This document shows positions 21,191 to 32,110 of a stretch of DNA of 64,000 bases, one piece after another. Source of the stretch: Rugalucina vietnamica (taxonomy: Eukaryota; Mollusca; Bivalvia; Lucinida; Lucinidae). The position numbers and the translations under genes were made by a program. Location of the stretch: NCBI GenBank assembly GCA_964017185.1, contig OZ024884.1, positions 1,663,573 through 1,727,572 of the forward strand, in the 5' to 3' direction. Positions within the stretch are counted from its first letter, which is position 1; the number at the start of each line of letters is the position of its first letter. The notes under the pieces were generated by a model. The model saw only the letters and a program-made list of their open reading frames with translations, had not been told where the DNA came from and did not search any database.

Positions 21191-21475
21191 ACATGCAATA
21201 AGGAAATCATGTTAAGAAATATAAAACATAGGTACCAACGTATAACATGTATAACGGAAAGCAGGGTGAGCAGCTATTGAAGGTAAGGTGGTCACAGTGC
21301 TAGCTTGGACTCAACAAATAAAATGCAGAGGGCTAAGTGAACAGCCAATTGACATTCGGGTGGCCACAAAGTCATACAACAAAAACTCATTATTGGAATA
21401 ACTTGGATAAATACTTTCTTGGATAGACACTGTAACAGGTTGTACTTTAAATAATAATAAACTACTAGACTAGTA
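21191..21475. other. Old repeat with LINE 3' tail
   Basis: As at 12226-12957 but with the LINE protein stretch deleted: GGATAGACAC joins straight to TGTAACAGGTTGTACTTTAA. Ends in AATAATAATAAACTACTAG. Confidence 0.6.
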
Positions 21476-21602
21476 CAAGTAACAATGAAACTATTATAGT
21501 GTAGTAACAAAAACTTACTGTACGGAATGATGTACGGTTTGTGTGACTTTTACACAAATGTGCATCGAATATATATTTGTCTTAGGTTATGACGACAAAA
21601 GA

Positions 21603-21675
21603 ATCTCCCTAGTGTGATGGTTAGCGCACTCTCTTCACAATCATCAGGCTGTGGGTTCAATCCCAATGTTAGACG
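21603..21675 (+). repeat. tRNA-derived SINE head
   Basis: A box-like GTGTGATGGTTAGCGCAC and an exact-type B box GGGTTCAATCC at the right distance. The acceptor stem does not pair, so it is not a tRNA gene. Confidence 0.5.
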
Positions 21676-21798
21676 AATATTTTTTTTTGTCTTTTTGTTA
21701 TTCACTCACGTTATTCATTATCTTTTCTAAAAGGAATTTAGTCGGAAAATGAAATAAATCTCGCGCCTTAAAATAAACAAGAACGCCGAGGAGGTTGA

Positions 21799-22322
21799 TA
21801 TCGCACCTGCATCGGGCAAAATAACTAAAACCGTGGACTATAGGTCAGGTCAAGGTGTGTATTGTAAAGGTTTGTCAAGGACATTTACTATGCAAGGTTT
21901 CACACTCACAGCTATCACAGGTGCAGAGACTTAAAAATTAACAAAGTCAATGGACCATGAAATATAGGTCAGGGGCACCGGGTCAATGAGCATGCTTGAA
22001 GGACATGTCAAGGACAATTACTATGCAAGGTCTCACACTCGCAGCTAAGACTGATGCAGAAAAAACTTCGATGTAAAAATGAACAAAGTCAATGGACCGT
22101 GAAATATTGGTCAAGGGCACTGAGTCAAAGTGAGTGCTTGAAGGGTATGCCAAGGATAATTACTATACAAGGTTTCACACCCGCAGCTATCACTGATGTA
22201 GAGATAACCAAACTTCGACGTAAATGTTTACGGACGGACGTACGTACGGACGGACGAACGGACGCACAGACGGGCGGAAATTTGGACTCCTATATCGCAC
22301 CTTGCTCTAAGCAGGTGCGATA
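21799..22322. mobile_element. 524-bp MITE with TATCGCACCTGC ends and internal tandem repeats
   Basis: Ends TATCGCACCTGC and GCAGGTGCGATA are perfect inverted repeats. The right end also hairpins with an adjoining TATCGCACCTTGCTC. The inside has about three diverged ~130-bp units, each with CAATGGACC, a CAAGG motif and CTATGCAAGG, followed by a GACGGACG simple repeat. This is the most complete member of the family seen at 14146, 27484, 30440 and 47747. Confidence 0.82.
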
Positions 22323-22735
22323 AAAATTAAAATGGATTCACCTAAATGAAATCCATCTTATGCCCCAATTTCATATAGTAAAACTGGGGAATGCAGGGGT
22401 ATTCCTATTTCTCTTATTTTTGCTCCAAAACATAGGTTGTGGGTACTCGTTAGAACCGATACTATATAACTACGCCACCGCGCACACCATATTGAATTTA
22501 GGAAATTATTGTCGCTCTTCTCTTTGTCTACAAGACGGGAGTTTCTCCATCAGTGTTTTCCTTGATACATGTATCTGTGAATTGAAACATAGCACTGTAG
22601 TGTATCGGGATGCAGGATCGGCACCTGACCCACAAGCTTACGACAAAATCCACCATAATACGGCCATATAGCAGTATTGAATGGAACAGAATCTTCGTTC
22701 GAGTGATCCGTAGCAATCTTACATATGCATATGGC
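22323..22735. other. Half of a palindromic element and unassigned sequence
   Basis: 22355-22475 matches the right half of the palindromic element at 26690-26946 in reverse (TTATTTTTGCTCCAAAACAT, GGGTACTCGTTAGAACCG). The rest, to 22735, has short open stretches on both strands and no recognisable product. Confidence 0.5.
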
Positions 22736-22745
22736 ACAACTATTT

Positions 22746-22978
22746 ATGGTTAGCGCAGTGGCCTGATGGAGCATCAGACTACTGATCGAGAGGTCCTGGG
22801 TTCGATCCATACTAGGGGCACCGTGTTGTGTCCCAATTGGCATCACTCTATATTATTGGTTAATACCAAGGAAGCGGTCTTCCGTCTCGACATAAATGGA
22901 CAATTGTTGAATGGGGCATTAGATATAAATACAAGAAGACATTAGATATAAATACAAAAAAAAAAAAAAAACATGTAT
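22746..22978 (+). mobile_element. tRNA-derived SINE with A-rich tail
   Basis: A box GGTTAGCGCAGTGGCCTGAT and B box GGGTTCGATCC, then a tRNA-unrelated body, a duplicated ACATTAGATATAAATACA and a run of A. The structure fits a pol III retroposon. Confidence 0.7.
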
Positions 22979-23346
22979 TTAAAAAATTGATGTTTTGTAT
23001 ATTATTATCAGAGATACATTCGTGTACATGTATTTTGTCGTATCTCCTCGATCTGAAAACAAATTTATTAGGCCCCTGATTGACTGAATTTATCTACGTC
23101 GTGCAAAAAAAGTTACGCCCATTGAGGTGAAGCTGGCGTTATTGGAACTAAGGACATTCTAAAGAAACTGTTAGACTGTCAAAATTTACAATTTACATTA
23201 ATTTTCTATACACACTATATTACACTTTATGGTAAACAAATGCATCAGAAGAGGCCAACAGGCCTAAATAGATGTCAACATAGGCATATCAAGGTGTATA
23301 TAAGTTTTTAACGGCATCACAAAAGTATGATTTAATCGTTTTGACA
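22979..23346. other. Unassigned AT-rich sequence
   Basis: Nothing coding or structured recognised. Confidence 0.3.
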
Positions 23347-23347
23347 A

Positions 23348-23348
23348 T

Positions 23349-23390
<42 letters not shown>
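23348..23390. repeat. Poly-T run of about 42 bases
   Basis: Uninterrupted T tract. It could be the tail of a minus-strand retroposon. The polyphenylalanine frame it opens is not a gene. Confidence 0.9.
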
Positions 23391-23391
<1 letters not shown>

Positions 23392-23448
23392 TATTCACTG
23401 CTTTTCTTACTTCCATCTATCTTTAATAATTTTGCAATTTCGTACATA

Positions 23449-24470
23449 CGTGGGTTGGGATTTAAGTTCGTAGACTTTCTTTATAAAAGTTCAGATGTTT
23501 GTCACACAGAAATAAAAATGATATCATCTGAAAACATATTATTTTACCTATCATATAAGCTATTAAGCATAGCTCTACTCATAATAGTTTCAACACAGCA
23601 ATGAATTAAACACAATGACATACCATCACCCGGGGCACGTCATGGAAATTTTGACGTCAAAACTACGCCAAATTTCAATTATTATCAGCAATAAAATGCC
23701 TTGTTTATAGCCATACAACACACAACACCTTTACTAATTTGCAATATTTCCTTCAGGGGTTAGTTAGTTATTATTGTTGAAGTACTACATTCACCAGATA
23801 AAACAAATCTTATGTGTATCATGCATAATTTTGATTTGATTAAGAATTAAGACCGCAGCATTTGTAGATTAGTTGAAGGTATGTGCTTTTCTCATCAATT
23901 AAAATTCAAATGCGTTCATCTGAAATTTTTCAAACCATTTAAATATCTCTGTAAGATCTGTTCTACAACTGTACTACAAATCCTGATCATTTTGAATGTT
24001 TCTGTGGGCATTTATGCTTCTCAAACATAAGATTTGATCATTGCTCTTGTTTCGACATTGCCTGTTAACGCCATTTTTCTTTCCCAAGAAGCGCGACTGG
24101 CATTACATTTTCTCCAGTAACAAAATAAGTCGTCGACATAATGCTTAAAAAATTATATGGAATTAACAACATGATACTAAAGTGCCTCAAACCGATTTAG
24201 CTAAAGTTTTGGTATAAAGTATGTTAACTAAAGGTTTGTTCTTCAACGCCATAAAACTTCAGAAGTATTTAAAATACGACGTGCCCCGGGTTGCGAAACC
24301 TACGTTGCTATGGAGACCAGTTTTATGTACACTGCGCAATATTTCTTGAAAAACAGTGTAAAAACGAGACAAGGAGACATTGTTTCTTTATAATAATGCA
24401 TCAAATATTGGATAAATGATGTAATAGAAAATCAATGGCAAAAGTCTACGAACTTAAATCCCAACCCTCG
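23449..24470. mobile_element. 1.0-kb TA-flanked MITE with 28-bp TIRs, containing a second inverted pair
   Basis: GGGTTGGGATTTAAGTTCGT at the left is exactly inverted at the right (ACGAACTTAAATCCCAACCC), continuing through AGACTTT, with TA on both sides. Inside, CCCGGGGCACGTC (about 23629) is inverted at GACGTGCCCCGGG (24278-24290). No transposase frame. The inner pair may be a second element nested in the first. Confidence 0.85.
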
Positions 24471-25690
24471 TAACTATATGCCGTATTCATGACCATGCGT
24501 GTCCCTGGTGATCGAGGAAGTTCGAATGGAATGGTTAGTCGCACCCTTGTCACCGACAGGCAGCGCTTTGCGTCTGGTGACTTTTGGCTAATTCATGCGG
24601 GATGCTATTGTTTTCTTCACTATATGTTCCGTGCACAAAACGAGGGCGATATAAGAATATTATGCATTCCACAGCCAAAATATTCAACATGATATCTTTA
24701 TCGTATACTCATTTCATTTCATTGCAAAACTTTTCATTGCACATTAGAATTTCATTTTCACGAAAGTTTGGGATAACTTCAAATATACTTTCTATAAAAG
24801 CAAACATACCCCGTGCTTCCTGATTTTTTTGACGTTTAAGGGGTAAGAAAAATAACCATGTCGTTTCTATAGATCGTATATAAACAAACTTGACAAATTG
24901 AACGCTCGACACAGACATAGACATTGCATAGAGCCAACCACAGCCGATTTAATACACTTCTTTTGGCGACTTCTGTTACTTCTGTTACGCCTGCTATTGA
25001 ACTGACATGGTATTTTTTTCCTGACCTCTAACTTCTTTAAATACATGAAGCACGGTTTATCATGCTCGAACACAAACGAATCAAAGTGCAGCTTACATCC
25101 CATGAAATTCGTATATGCCCAAAACAAGGATGCTTAAAAATTGAAAAACTCGGCGTATCTCATATGTTTGTCTGATAAAGGTGCGTTAAATACACATTGA
25201 ATGCATTTGGTGCAAGCTTTAGGCACGTCAGAGTAAGCTACATGTATGCGCGTTTCCAGTTTCTGAGATAATGGTTTGGACCTTTCAAAGACGTAACAGA
25301 AATGTACTCCTAAATTTTCAGCGCTTTGACATTCATTTTTACTTCCAGCACATGCCTGACTCACACGTCATACGCCAGGCACACACCTGACTCATAAGCC
25401 AGAGTGTGATTGTGGATTTTAGGAAAAGAAAGACTTTTGGACTTTTGTCACCTGCAATTTATAAATAAGAGATGCCGCAGGACAGCGTAGCTCGCCTGAC
25501 TTGTGCTTTGCCACTACATGTATATCAATTAAAATCTATGATCCATGACCATGACCTCGAGGTCACTCATGGTGGTCTAGATGGTACAGCATTAAACTTC
25601 ACACAAACATCTACCAACATGCAAAGAATCAACTTGATTCATATACATATTCAACAGACAGGCGAGCTAAAAAGGAAGGCATGTACAATG
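24471..25690. other. 1.2-kb stretch without recognised features
   Basis: Single-copy within this window. It has several open stretches of 60-86 codons on both strands (for example 24867-25127 minus) without motifs, start context or splice sites that persuade me. It may be ancestral spacer. Confidence 0.35.
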
Positions 25691-25699
25691 AAATAAGAA

Positions 25700-25935
25700 A
25701 TAGCGGATTCATTATGAAAACTTGCCCATGCAATATCTTTGAGCTTTAAAAATTGAAAAATTTTATCTGAAAATTTCTCACTTTTGCTCAAAACATAGAT
25801 TGTGGGTACAAGATAGAACCGCCTCGCCGAGGCGGTTCTAACGACTACCCACAATCTACGTGTTGGAGCAAAAATAAGAAAATTATGTATACCCCTGCTA
25901 ACCCCAGTTTTGCTACATAAAATTTGGATATAACA
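25700..25935. mobile_element. Palindromic element with GAACCGCCTCGCCGAGGCGG core (copy 1)
   Basis: About 50 bases either side of CCGCCTCG|CCGAGGCGG pair (AACATAGATTGTGGGTACAA with the complement to its right). TTTTTGCTC and GAGCAAAAA close the arms. Flanking bases such as CCCCTGCTAACCCCAG are shared with copies at 26690-26946 and 31218-31490 and the half copy at 22355. Confidence 0.8.
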
Positions 25936-26004
25936 CGGACATATTTTCGTGATGTTAAATATACTTGTTTAACGAAACGATGTGCTAGAAGAAAAAAAAA
26001 GTGA

Positions 26005-26070
26005 GAGAGTGGGGACTCGAACCGAGGTTTCCTGGGTGGTAGTCAAGTGCATCAACCACCAGGCCATGGA
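26005..26070 (-). repeat. tRNA-like SINE head on the minus strand
   Basis: Minus strand reads TGGCCTGGTGGTTGATGCAC (A box region) and CGGTTCGAGTCCCC (B box). The stems are incomplete, so it is SINE-derived and not a tRNA gene. Confidence 0.5.
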
Positions 26071-26689
26071 ATTTGTTTAAGGCATGCGGTATTTAAAACG
26101 AACACATTGTCAGTTTTAGCACGTACAAACATGCGATAAAGTACATAGTTCATGACAGTGGAAATGACGTCAATGTTTCGGTTGACTGCCCGACTAAGCT
26201 GGGTGGATCTAGCTTCAAAACTGTTACTGTGCAGCAAATTTTCGTGATATAATAGGTCTTAAAAGTATAATTTGTATCCGCCACCGATAGTCTACTAATT
26301 TAGTTAGTAAGCCAATCCTTACTTGTACTAGTCTACTACTACTCCAAACAAGAAGCTCCGGCCCCAACCAACTAAAATGAATAGCTTTAAGTCGTGGCCA
26401 AGATCGTGTCGTTATTTATTATTTGATACATCGTAAATTGCAAGAAAATATTTAAATGCAATTTATTCACTGTTTCTTAAATAACTTAAAAGTTAATAAT
26501 ACTAAGTACTATAAAATTTAAAGAATGCACAGATGTAGTGCAATTGCATACATCACTTTCTCAATCTTCACGATCTTGGTTTGGACTCTGTAAATTTAAA
26601 GCTGATGATATTGTTTTCTCCTTCACATTGAAGTGAATAATCGCGATTAATTTTATAGTTGTACGACAAGTGGCTCATATCATTACGAA

Positions 26690-26946
26690 AACACGCCCAT
26701 GCAATATAAAGAGATTTTTTTTCACCTGTAAAAATTGAAAATTTCATAAGAAAAATTTTGATATTTTTCTTATTTTTGCTCAAAACATACATTGTGGGTA
26801 CACGTTAGAACCGCCTCGGTTCTAACGAGTACCCACAATCTACATGTATGTTTTGGAGCAAAAATAAGAAAAATAGGTATACCCCTGCAAACCCCAGTTT
26901 TACTATATAAAAGTGGGGTATAAGGGGGTATTCATTACACGGACAT
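26690..26946. mobile_element. Palindromic element copy 2, inserted in the GPCR-B flank
   Basis: Begins CATTACGAAAACACGCCCAT and ends CGGACATGTTTTCCTGATGT. The central palindrome GAACCGCCTCGGTTC has lost part of its core. The equivalent place in the GPCR-A flank (about 13290-13312) lacks it. Confidence 0.78.
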
Positions 26947-27184
26947 GTTTTCCTGATGTTATTTCAGAACACAATATAAAGCAAAGGTCTATGAGGTGGC
27001 TTAAATCCCTGATTTGAACATAAGGACCTATAGCTTCCAAATTAACAAGTAACATACTGTTCACGAGAGACTATGCCAGATGTAGATAATAAATTTAACA
27101 AGTTAAAACGATATCACATGTTATGAACAAGATGGCGTCTATCTATAGCAACCCCATTTCTGAAAGAAGTGCATTGTGAGAAAG

Positions 27185-27470
27185 CTACAAGTAGCCAATG
27201 ATAAGGAAATTGCGCTAACAGAAAGAAATTCCCACTCCACAAACCGCAGGGTGGGAAAAACTAAAATGACAACTAGGTACTTATACCAAGAAATTATATA
27301 GTAAGCCGAGTGAGCAGCTATTCCCCAATAGACGGCTTCTCAGATTTCAAAACTGAACTAAAAGTATGAAAACGTATATAAGGCTCAAACAGCACAAAAA
27401 ATCGACTCCAAAACACAAAACAATTAGAATCACAACAGAAGTATCGCCTTGAAACGATCAATTGGGACAA
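27185..27470 (-). mobile_element. Old antisense Penelope-like terminal variant
   Basis: CAAGTAGCCAATGATAAGGA onward, then the ACAGAAGTATCGCCTTG end. Diverged like 13535-13805. Confidence 0.6.
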
Positions 27471-27483
27471 TTACTGTGAACGA

Positions 27484-27632
27484 GTTCACTCTCACATCTT
27501 AACAGGAGCAGTGAAAACCAAAATGTAATGTGAACTTTGGTGCGATTGTTGAAAACAAAATGACAAACGGACGGACAGACAGACGGAATGTTAGAATCCC
27601 ATATCGCACCCTGCTATAAGCAGGTGCGATAT
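27484..27632. repeat. Short repeat with terminal hairpin
   Basis: ACGGACGGACAGACAGACGG followed by TCGCACCCTGCTATAAGCAG pairing with itself. Relative of 21799-22322. Confidence 0.7.
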
Positions 27633-28695
27633 AATAATAAGACACAACGTTTACTACGTTTCTCGAGGTTGTTTTTACCAAATGTAATCAAAATGGCGCC
27701 TTTTTAGAATCCCAGTTTGTGTATTCGAGAACCAGACCTTCAAAAGAACAGGGTAGTGTTGTAAAGGAATGAAACGTTCAATAATGAATTATAAAAATGA
27801 GTATTTGTGTTTTATTTAGTTTCCAATTTTGAAAGAGCAATTTAAAATCAATCTTCGCTGATATTTCAGAATAACATAATAAAATAACTCGAGCCTCAAG
27901 AGCTTTGTTTCTTTAACAAATGCTTTAATTTGTTGACATTTCTGTGTTCAGAAGTTTCAATTATTAATACAAAACATTCAAATCAGACTGTATGATATTT
28001 ACAATCATTTCAGAATTTTATATATAAAGGTTTATTTCATAACATATTACACTCATGTTGGGCGACGCGACTGAGACCAAACTTACAGTGTTTATGATGT
28101 GAAGAAGAAGCGATAACTTATAAATTTATCTATGGATGTTTGATGTTAAATGTAAAATGCTGCAGGTGGAGTCGAAATCCACACAATCTGTTCTGTTTGA
28201 GTTCAAAGTTATGTGATTTGGAAAACAATTTATAACATTTAATTAACGAAATATAGTCGACACCTGATGTATTCAAACATCTTTCCTCGTTAAAGTAAAT
28301 ATATGTTATACAAATAATATATGCGGAGGGAGTAATTCTAACATTACAGAATAGGGAGAATCAAGAAATAAATGAACACATAACTGAAAACAAAGACAAT
28401 AACAACCAAACAAACGCTAGACAATAATGGTTTATTGTTTCATTAGACGTTTATAAAAGAAAACTTTCGAACGGTCTGGCTGATTATCATGTAAGCTGTT
28501 TGATGAATACGAAAGATTTGTAAGTGATTCTGTGGATGGATACACATTTCGAATACCAGATTCTTTGGTTTCTGTGGATGTATGCAGATTTCAAATGCTT
28601 GTACACATTTCAGACTTTAAATGTATTTAAGAGTATTTATTTCAGAACCTCTTTAACAACAGTCAACTACAAAATAAGTGCAGACAGATGCAAAA

Positions 28696-29745
28696 ATGTC
28701 TGAGTGTGTATTTTTTAACTTTAGCCAAGTCAACAGTTCATGCGACAACAATTCGAATGTGTACCGCAACGAAACAGACTTTGTTCCCTCATTACACGAT
28801 ATTTACTTTGTGATAACCTTAATCATCTGTTTATTTGGGTTCATCGTGAATATTCTCAACATCATTGCTATATTGAATGCACCAGGAAAATTGACGCCTC
28901 ACTCTAAACTGGTTATCAACCTTGCGGTATCTGACATTTGTGTTGTGCTACCCTCCATAGTTACACGAATAAGTATGGCAACTTTACTTGTTGGAGATGT
29001 TAATCTATCTTGCTACTATCATGTGGTTGTACATAAGTATATCGAACCAGGCGTCGTGTTAGTTTCGTTATTAAATCTTCTAATGTTAGGGATAGACCAT
29101 TATATAGCGATTGTTAAACCACTGCATTATGACAGAATCTTGTCTACAAAACGCTTAAGCGCATGCGTGGCCTTTATTTGGATTTTTAGTTTCGTCGTAA
29201 GTGTGATTGAAACCATTTATAAGATTATTAGCTACTTTAAAAGCAATGAGGACCAATTTTGTCTTTACATGATGTTAGAATATTTGCCCAGATTCCCATA
29301 TTTACTTGTAATACCAGTGTTTATTGTGTTAGTCATTATATACACGCGAATCTATGTGGCATACACAAAGTATGTTACACGACGTCAGATCTTTCATCCA
29401 GACGATCAACACAACAATAAAGCCATTGTCACGACGTTATTGATAATTATAACCTTTATGATTGGTTGGGTTCCTGTAAGTGTAATGACTATAATAAGTA
29501 CTATATATTATACAGGCGTACGAATGATTTTTAATGACTGGTTATGGTTTATCCTTGTTATGTGTGGTAATTTAATTCTCTTGAATTCATCATGTGATGC
29601 TCTGATTTACGCCTGGCGGCTAGAAGTTGTCAGACAAGGGTATAAAATTGTCCTTACAAAATTGTGTAGAAAGTGTGGTATTCGTTTAGCCATCGCCCAA
29701 ACAATTACAGCCAGACCCAGGATAGAATTACAAAATATGGGTTAG
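28696..29745 (+). CDS. GPCR-B: intact class A orphan G protein-coupled receptor
   Basis: 349 residues from ATGTCTGAGTG; an upstream in-frame GTG is not a eukaryotic start. The N-terminus has NFS, NSS and NET glycosylation sites. Seven helices are near residues 36-60, 70-92, 112-137, 154-175, 199-223, 245-268 and 283-308. Landmarks: GFIVN in TM1, LAVSD (D80) in TM2, C106 and C189 for the loop disulphide, D134-H135-Y136 in place of DRY, W162 in TM4, P207 in TM5, GWVP (258-260) in place of CWxP, and D301-ALIY in place of NPxxY. The tail is short with C324/C327. It lies at the plasma membrane and presumably signals through a G protein; the ligand is unknown. It is single-exon as seen and the only complete copy here. 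DxxIY endings recall amine, adenosine and melanocortin-like groups, but I would not assign one. Confidence 0.9.
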   Translation: MSECVFFNFSQVNSSCDNNSNVYRNETDFVPSLHDIYFVITLIICLFGFIVNILNIIAILNAPGKLTPHSKLVINLAVSDICVVLPSIVTRISMATLLVGDVNLSCYYHVVVHKYIEPGVVLVSLLNLLMLGIDHYIAIVKPLHYDRILSTKRLSACVAFIWIFSFVVSVIETIYKIISYFKSNEDQFCLYMMLEYLPRFPYLLVIPVFIVLVIIYTRIYVAYTKYVTRRQIFHPDDQHNNKAIVTTLLIIITFMIGWVPVSVMTIISTIYYTGVRMIFNDWLWFILVMCGNLILLNSSCDALIYAWRLEVVRQGYKIVLTKLCRKCGIRLAIAQTITARPRIELQNMG

Positions 29746-29958
29746 CAATGCAGTGTTGTGTTAATATCGTCTGAGACCGTTTCTTATCTTTCACATATAG
29801 AACTGATAGACGGACTATTAGTCTCTTCAAAACATAGACTATCTGATCTGATTCTTGTGTACATAACATTTATATGATGATTGCAAATTATTTGATGGAT
29901 GAATTCTATGGAAGTATGGTCAGTTTTTACACGTTCGAGATACCAGAATTTTAATACG
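29746..29958. other. GPCR-B 3' flank
   Basis: Conserved with the sequence after A, C and D (ATATCGTCTGAGACCGTTTC), then cut by Penelope-like repeat at about 29960. Unlike the others it is not followed by a receptor pseudogene. Confidence 0.6.
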
Positions 29959-30440
29959 AAGGTACAAGTAGGTACAAGTAGGCAAAGATCAGGAAAAGGC
30001 GCAATCAGAAAAAGACTCCCACTCCAAAAACCGAGGTGGGAAAAAACCAAACTAACAATCAGATACTTATACCATGAAACATTTTGTAAGCCGAATGAGC
30101 AGCTATTTTCCCAATAGGTGGCCACTCAATTACCTTAACTTAACTAAAAATATGAAAACATACAGAAGGCGCCAACAGCACAAAACATTTTTAAACACCA
30201 AGACATAAACCAAAAAGAACCACCACAGAAGTATCGACTTGGAACGATCAGTAACACAAAATTACTGGCGGGCTTAAACCGGTTTCACAGGTACCTAACC
30301 TCACCCTCAGCTTCTGCAGTGGTTCATAACATTTAGTTAGTTGTTCGGTCCTCGTGGTGAATCTCTAACTAGTCCATGAATCATCAAGAACAAACAAATA
30401 AATCATGATAAACATCCTGATGAATCAAAAACCAGGACTC
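29959..30440 (-). mobile_element. Antisense Penelope-like 3' end (terminal repeat and UTR)
   Basis: GGTACAAGTAGG is doubled at the start, followed by the full terminal repeat and antisense UTR to CAAAAACCAGGACTCAC. No coding part. Confidence 0.78.
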
Positions 30441-30672
30441 ACTTATAAAGTCACTTAACCGTGCAATGTGGATCAAGGGCAACGGGTCAAACCGAGTGTG
30501 TAAGGGTAAATTCTGTGCAAGAGTTCACAATCGTATCTATGACATGAGCAGTGAAATCAAAACTTAGATGTCAGTTTTGATGTGTATGTTGACGACAGAT
30601 TGATGCACGAACGGACTGACATACGGAAATTTGGAATCCTATATTGCACCCTGCTATAAGCAGGTGTGATGA
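30441..30672. repeat. Diverged member of the TATCGCACCTGC repeat family
   Basis: Contains ATCAAGGGCAACGGGTCAAA and the terminal hairpin TTGCACCCTGCTATAAGCAG. Confidence 0.6.
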
Positions 30673-30737
30673 AAATAATAACCAAATACAATAAAAGAGT
30701 CACAGTCTGTGTATTCGCGAACCAGTCTTCCGAAAGA

Positions 30738-30910
30738 AAAAGGTGCAAGTAGGCAATGATCAGGAAACGGAGAAATCAGAAAGAAATTCCAACTTTAAAA
30801 ATCGAGGGGTTGGAAAATACTTAATTGACACTTAGGTACTTATACAAAGAAAATATTTCGAGTGAGCAGCTTTTTCCCAATAGGCGGCCATTCAGTTAAC
30901 CGTACAACTA
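30738..30910 (-). mobile_element. Old antisense Penelope-like terminal variant
   Basis: GGTGCAAGTAGGCAATGATC onward, truncated after the ACTAAAAATAG motif. Confidence 0.6.
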
Positions 30911-32110
30911 AAAATAGAAGGTAGGAATGAAACGTTAAAATAATGAATTATAAAAATGAGTTTTTGCTGAATTCAAAATCAAACTTCGCTGACATTTCAC
31001 TACAACTCAATAAAATAGCTCAAGCCTCAAGAGCTTTTTTTCTTTCACAAATGCTTTTATTTTCTGACATTTTTGCGGTCAGATGTTTTCATAATTAATA
31101 GAAAACATTCAAATCAGACCTTGTGATATTTACCAACATTTCAGAACCAATAATAATTATATAAAAAGGTTTATTTCATAACACGCACAGTCATGCTGGA
31201 CGATGAACTCACAGTGTTTATGGTTTCATTACGAAAACACGCACATGTAGTATATAGTGATTTTTAAGTAGTAAAAAATAGAAAGTTTTCTGTAGGCTTT
31301 TTAAAAACATTTTTCTTATTTTTGCTCTAAACATAGATTGTGTGTACACGTTAGAACCGCCTCGCCGAGGCGGTTCTAACGAGTAGCCACAATCTATGTT
31401 TTGGAGCAAAAATAAGAAAATAGTAATACCCCTGCATACCCCAGTTTTACTATATGAACGTGGGGTTTAAGGGGGTATTCATTGCACGGACATGTTTTCC
31501 TGATGTGAAGTAGAAACGATAACTTATAGATATATCCATAGATATTTAATGTTAAATGTTACATGTTACATGCTACATGTGGAATCGAAATCCACACAAT
31601 CTATTCTGTTTCATTGTGTTCAAAGTCATGTGATTTGGTAAACAATTTACAACTTTAAATCAAAGGAATATAGTCGAAAAAAGACCCTTAACATCTGACG
31701 TATTTAAACATCTTTCTTCTTTAAAGTGAATATATGTTATACATATAAAATATGAGGCGGCAATCAAGAAAGAAAATAAAATAATAACTTAAAAGAAATA
31801 TACAAACTACCAAGCAAACGCTAGACAATAATGTTGTATTGTTTCATTAGACGTTTTTAAAAGATACTAGTAAAAGTAGGCAACTTTCGAAAAGTATGAT
31901 CTGATTCTCATGTTAGTTGTTTCATGAATATAAAAGATTCGAATGTGATTCTGTGGATGTATACACATTTCAAATGCCAGATTCTGTTGATTCTGTGGAT
32001 GTATACACATTTCAAATGCTTGTACATATTTCGGACTTTAAATAAGGGTATTTATTTCAAAACCTCTTTAACAACAATCAACTACAAAATGTGTGCAGAC
32101 AGATGCAAAA
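30911..32110. other. Diverged 5' flank of GPCR-C
   Basis: Recognisably homologous to the flanks of A, B and D (AATCAAACTTCGCTGACATT, TATACAAATAATATATG-like, ACAATAATG..TTTCATTAGACG) but much more diverged. It carries palindromic element copy 3 at 31218-31490 and a locally doubled ATTCTGTGGATGTATACACA. This points to GPCR-C being the oldest branch at the level of its flank. Confidence 0.6.
31218..31490. mobile_element. Palindromic element copy 3 (most perfect core)
   Basis: The core GAACCGCCTCGCCGAGGCGG is intact with about 45-base arms (AACATAGATTGTGTGTACAC against its complement). The same outer sequences as copy 2. Confidence 0.82.

Larger units (their letters stand above)
26338..28695. 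other. 5' flank block of GPCR-B
   Basis: Homologous to 12958-15330. It differs by insertion of the palindromic element at 26690-26946 (replacing about 25 bases of the original), and by deletion of the second inverted Penelope-like repeat. From 27660 to the receptor ATG it is nearly the same as before GPCR-A and GPCR-D, including GATGTGAAGAAGAA and ATGCTGCAGGTGGA. Any promoter of the receptors should lie in this conserved kilobase; I see no convincing TATA box. Confidence 0.6.

Noticed and set aside
23341-23604. Open frame starting with a long polyphenylalanine run
   Set aside because: Produced by the poly-T tract; no motif after it.
28678-28695. Longer receptor start six codons upstream
   Set aside because: That position is GTG; the ATG at 28696 is conserved in all copies, including the pseudogenes.
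30405-30445. CTGATGA in the Penelope-like UTR as a hammerhead ribozyme, known from this class of elements
   Set aside because: No GAAA and no pairing stems follow in the right order in any copy; no hammerhead core was found elsewhere.
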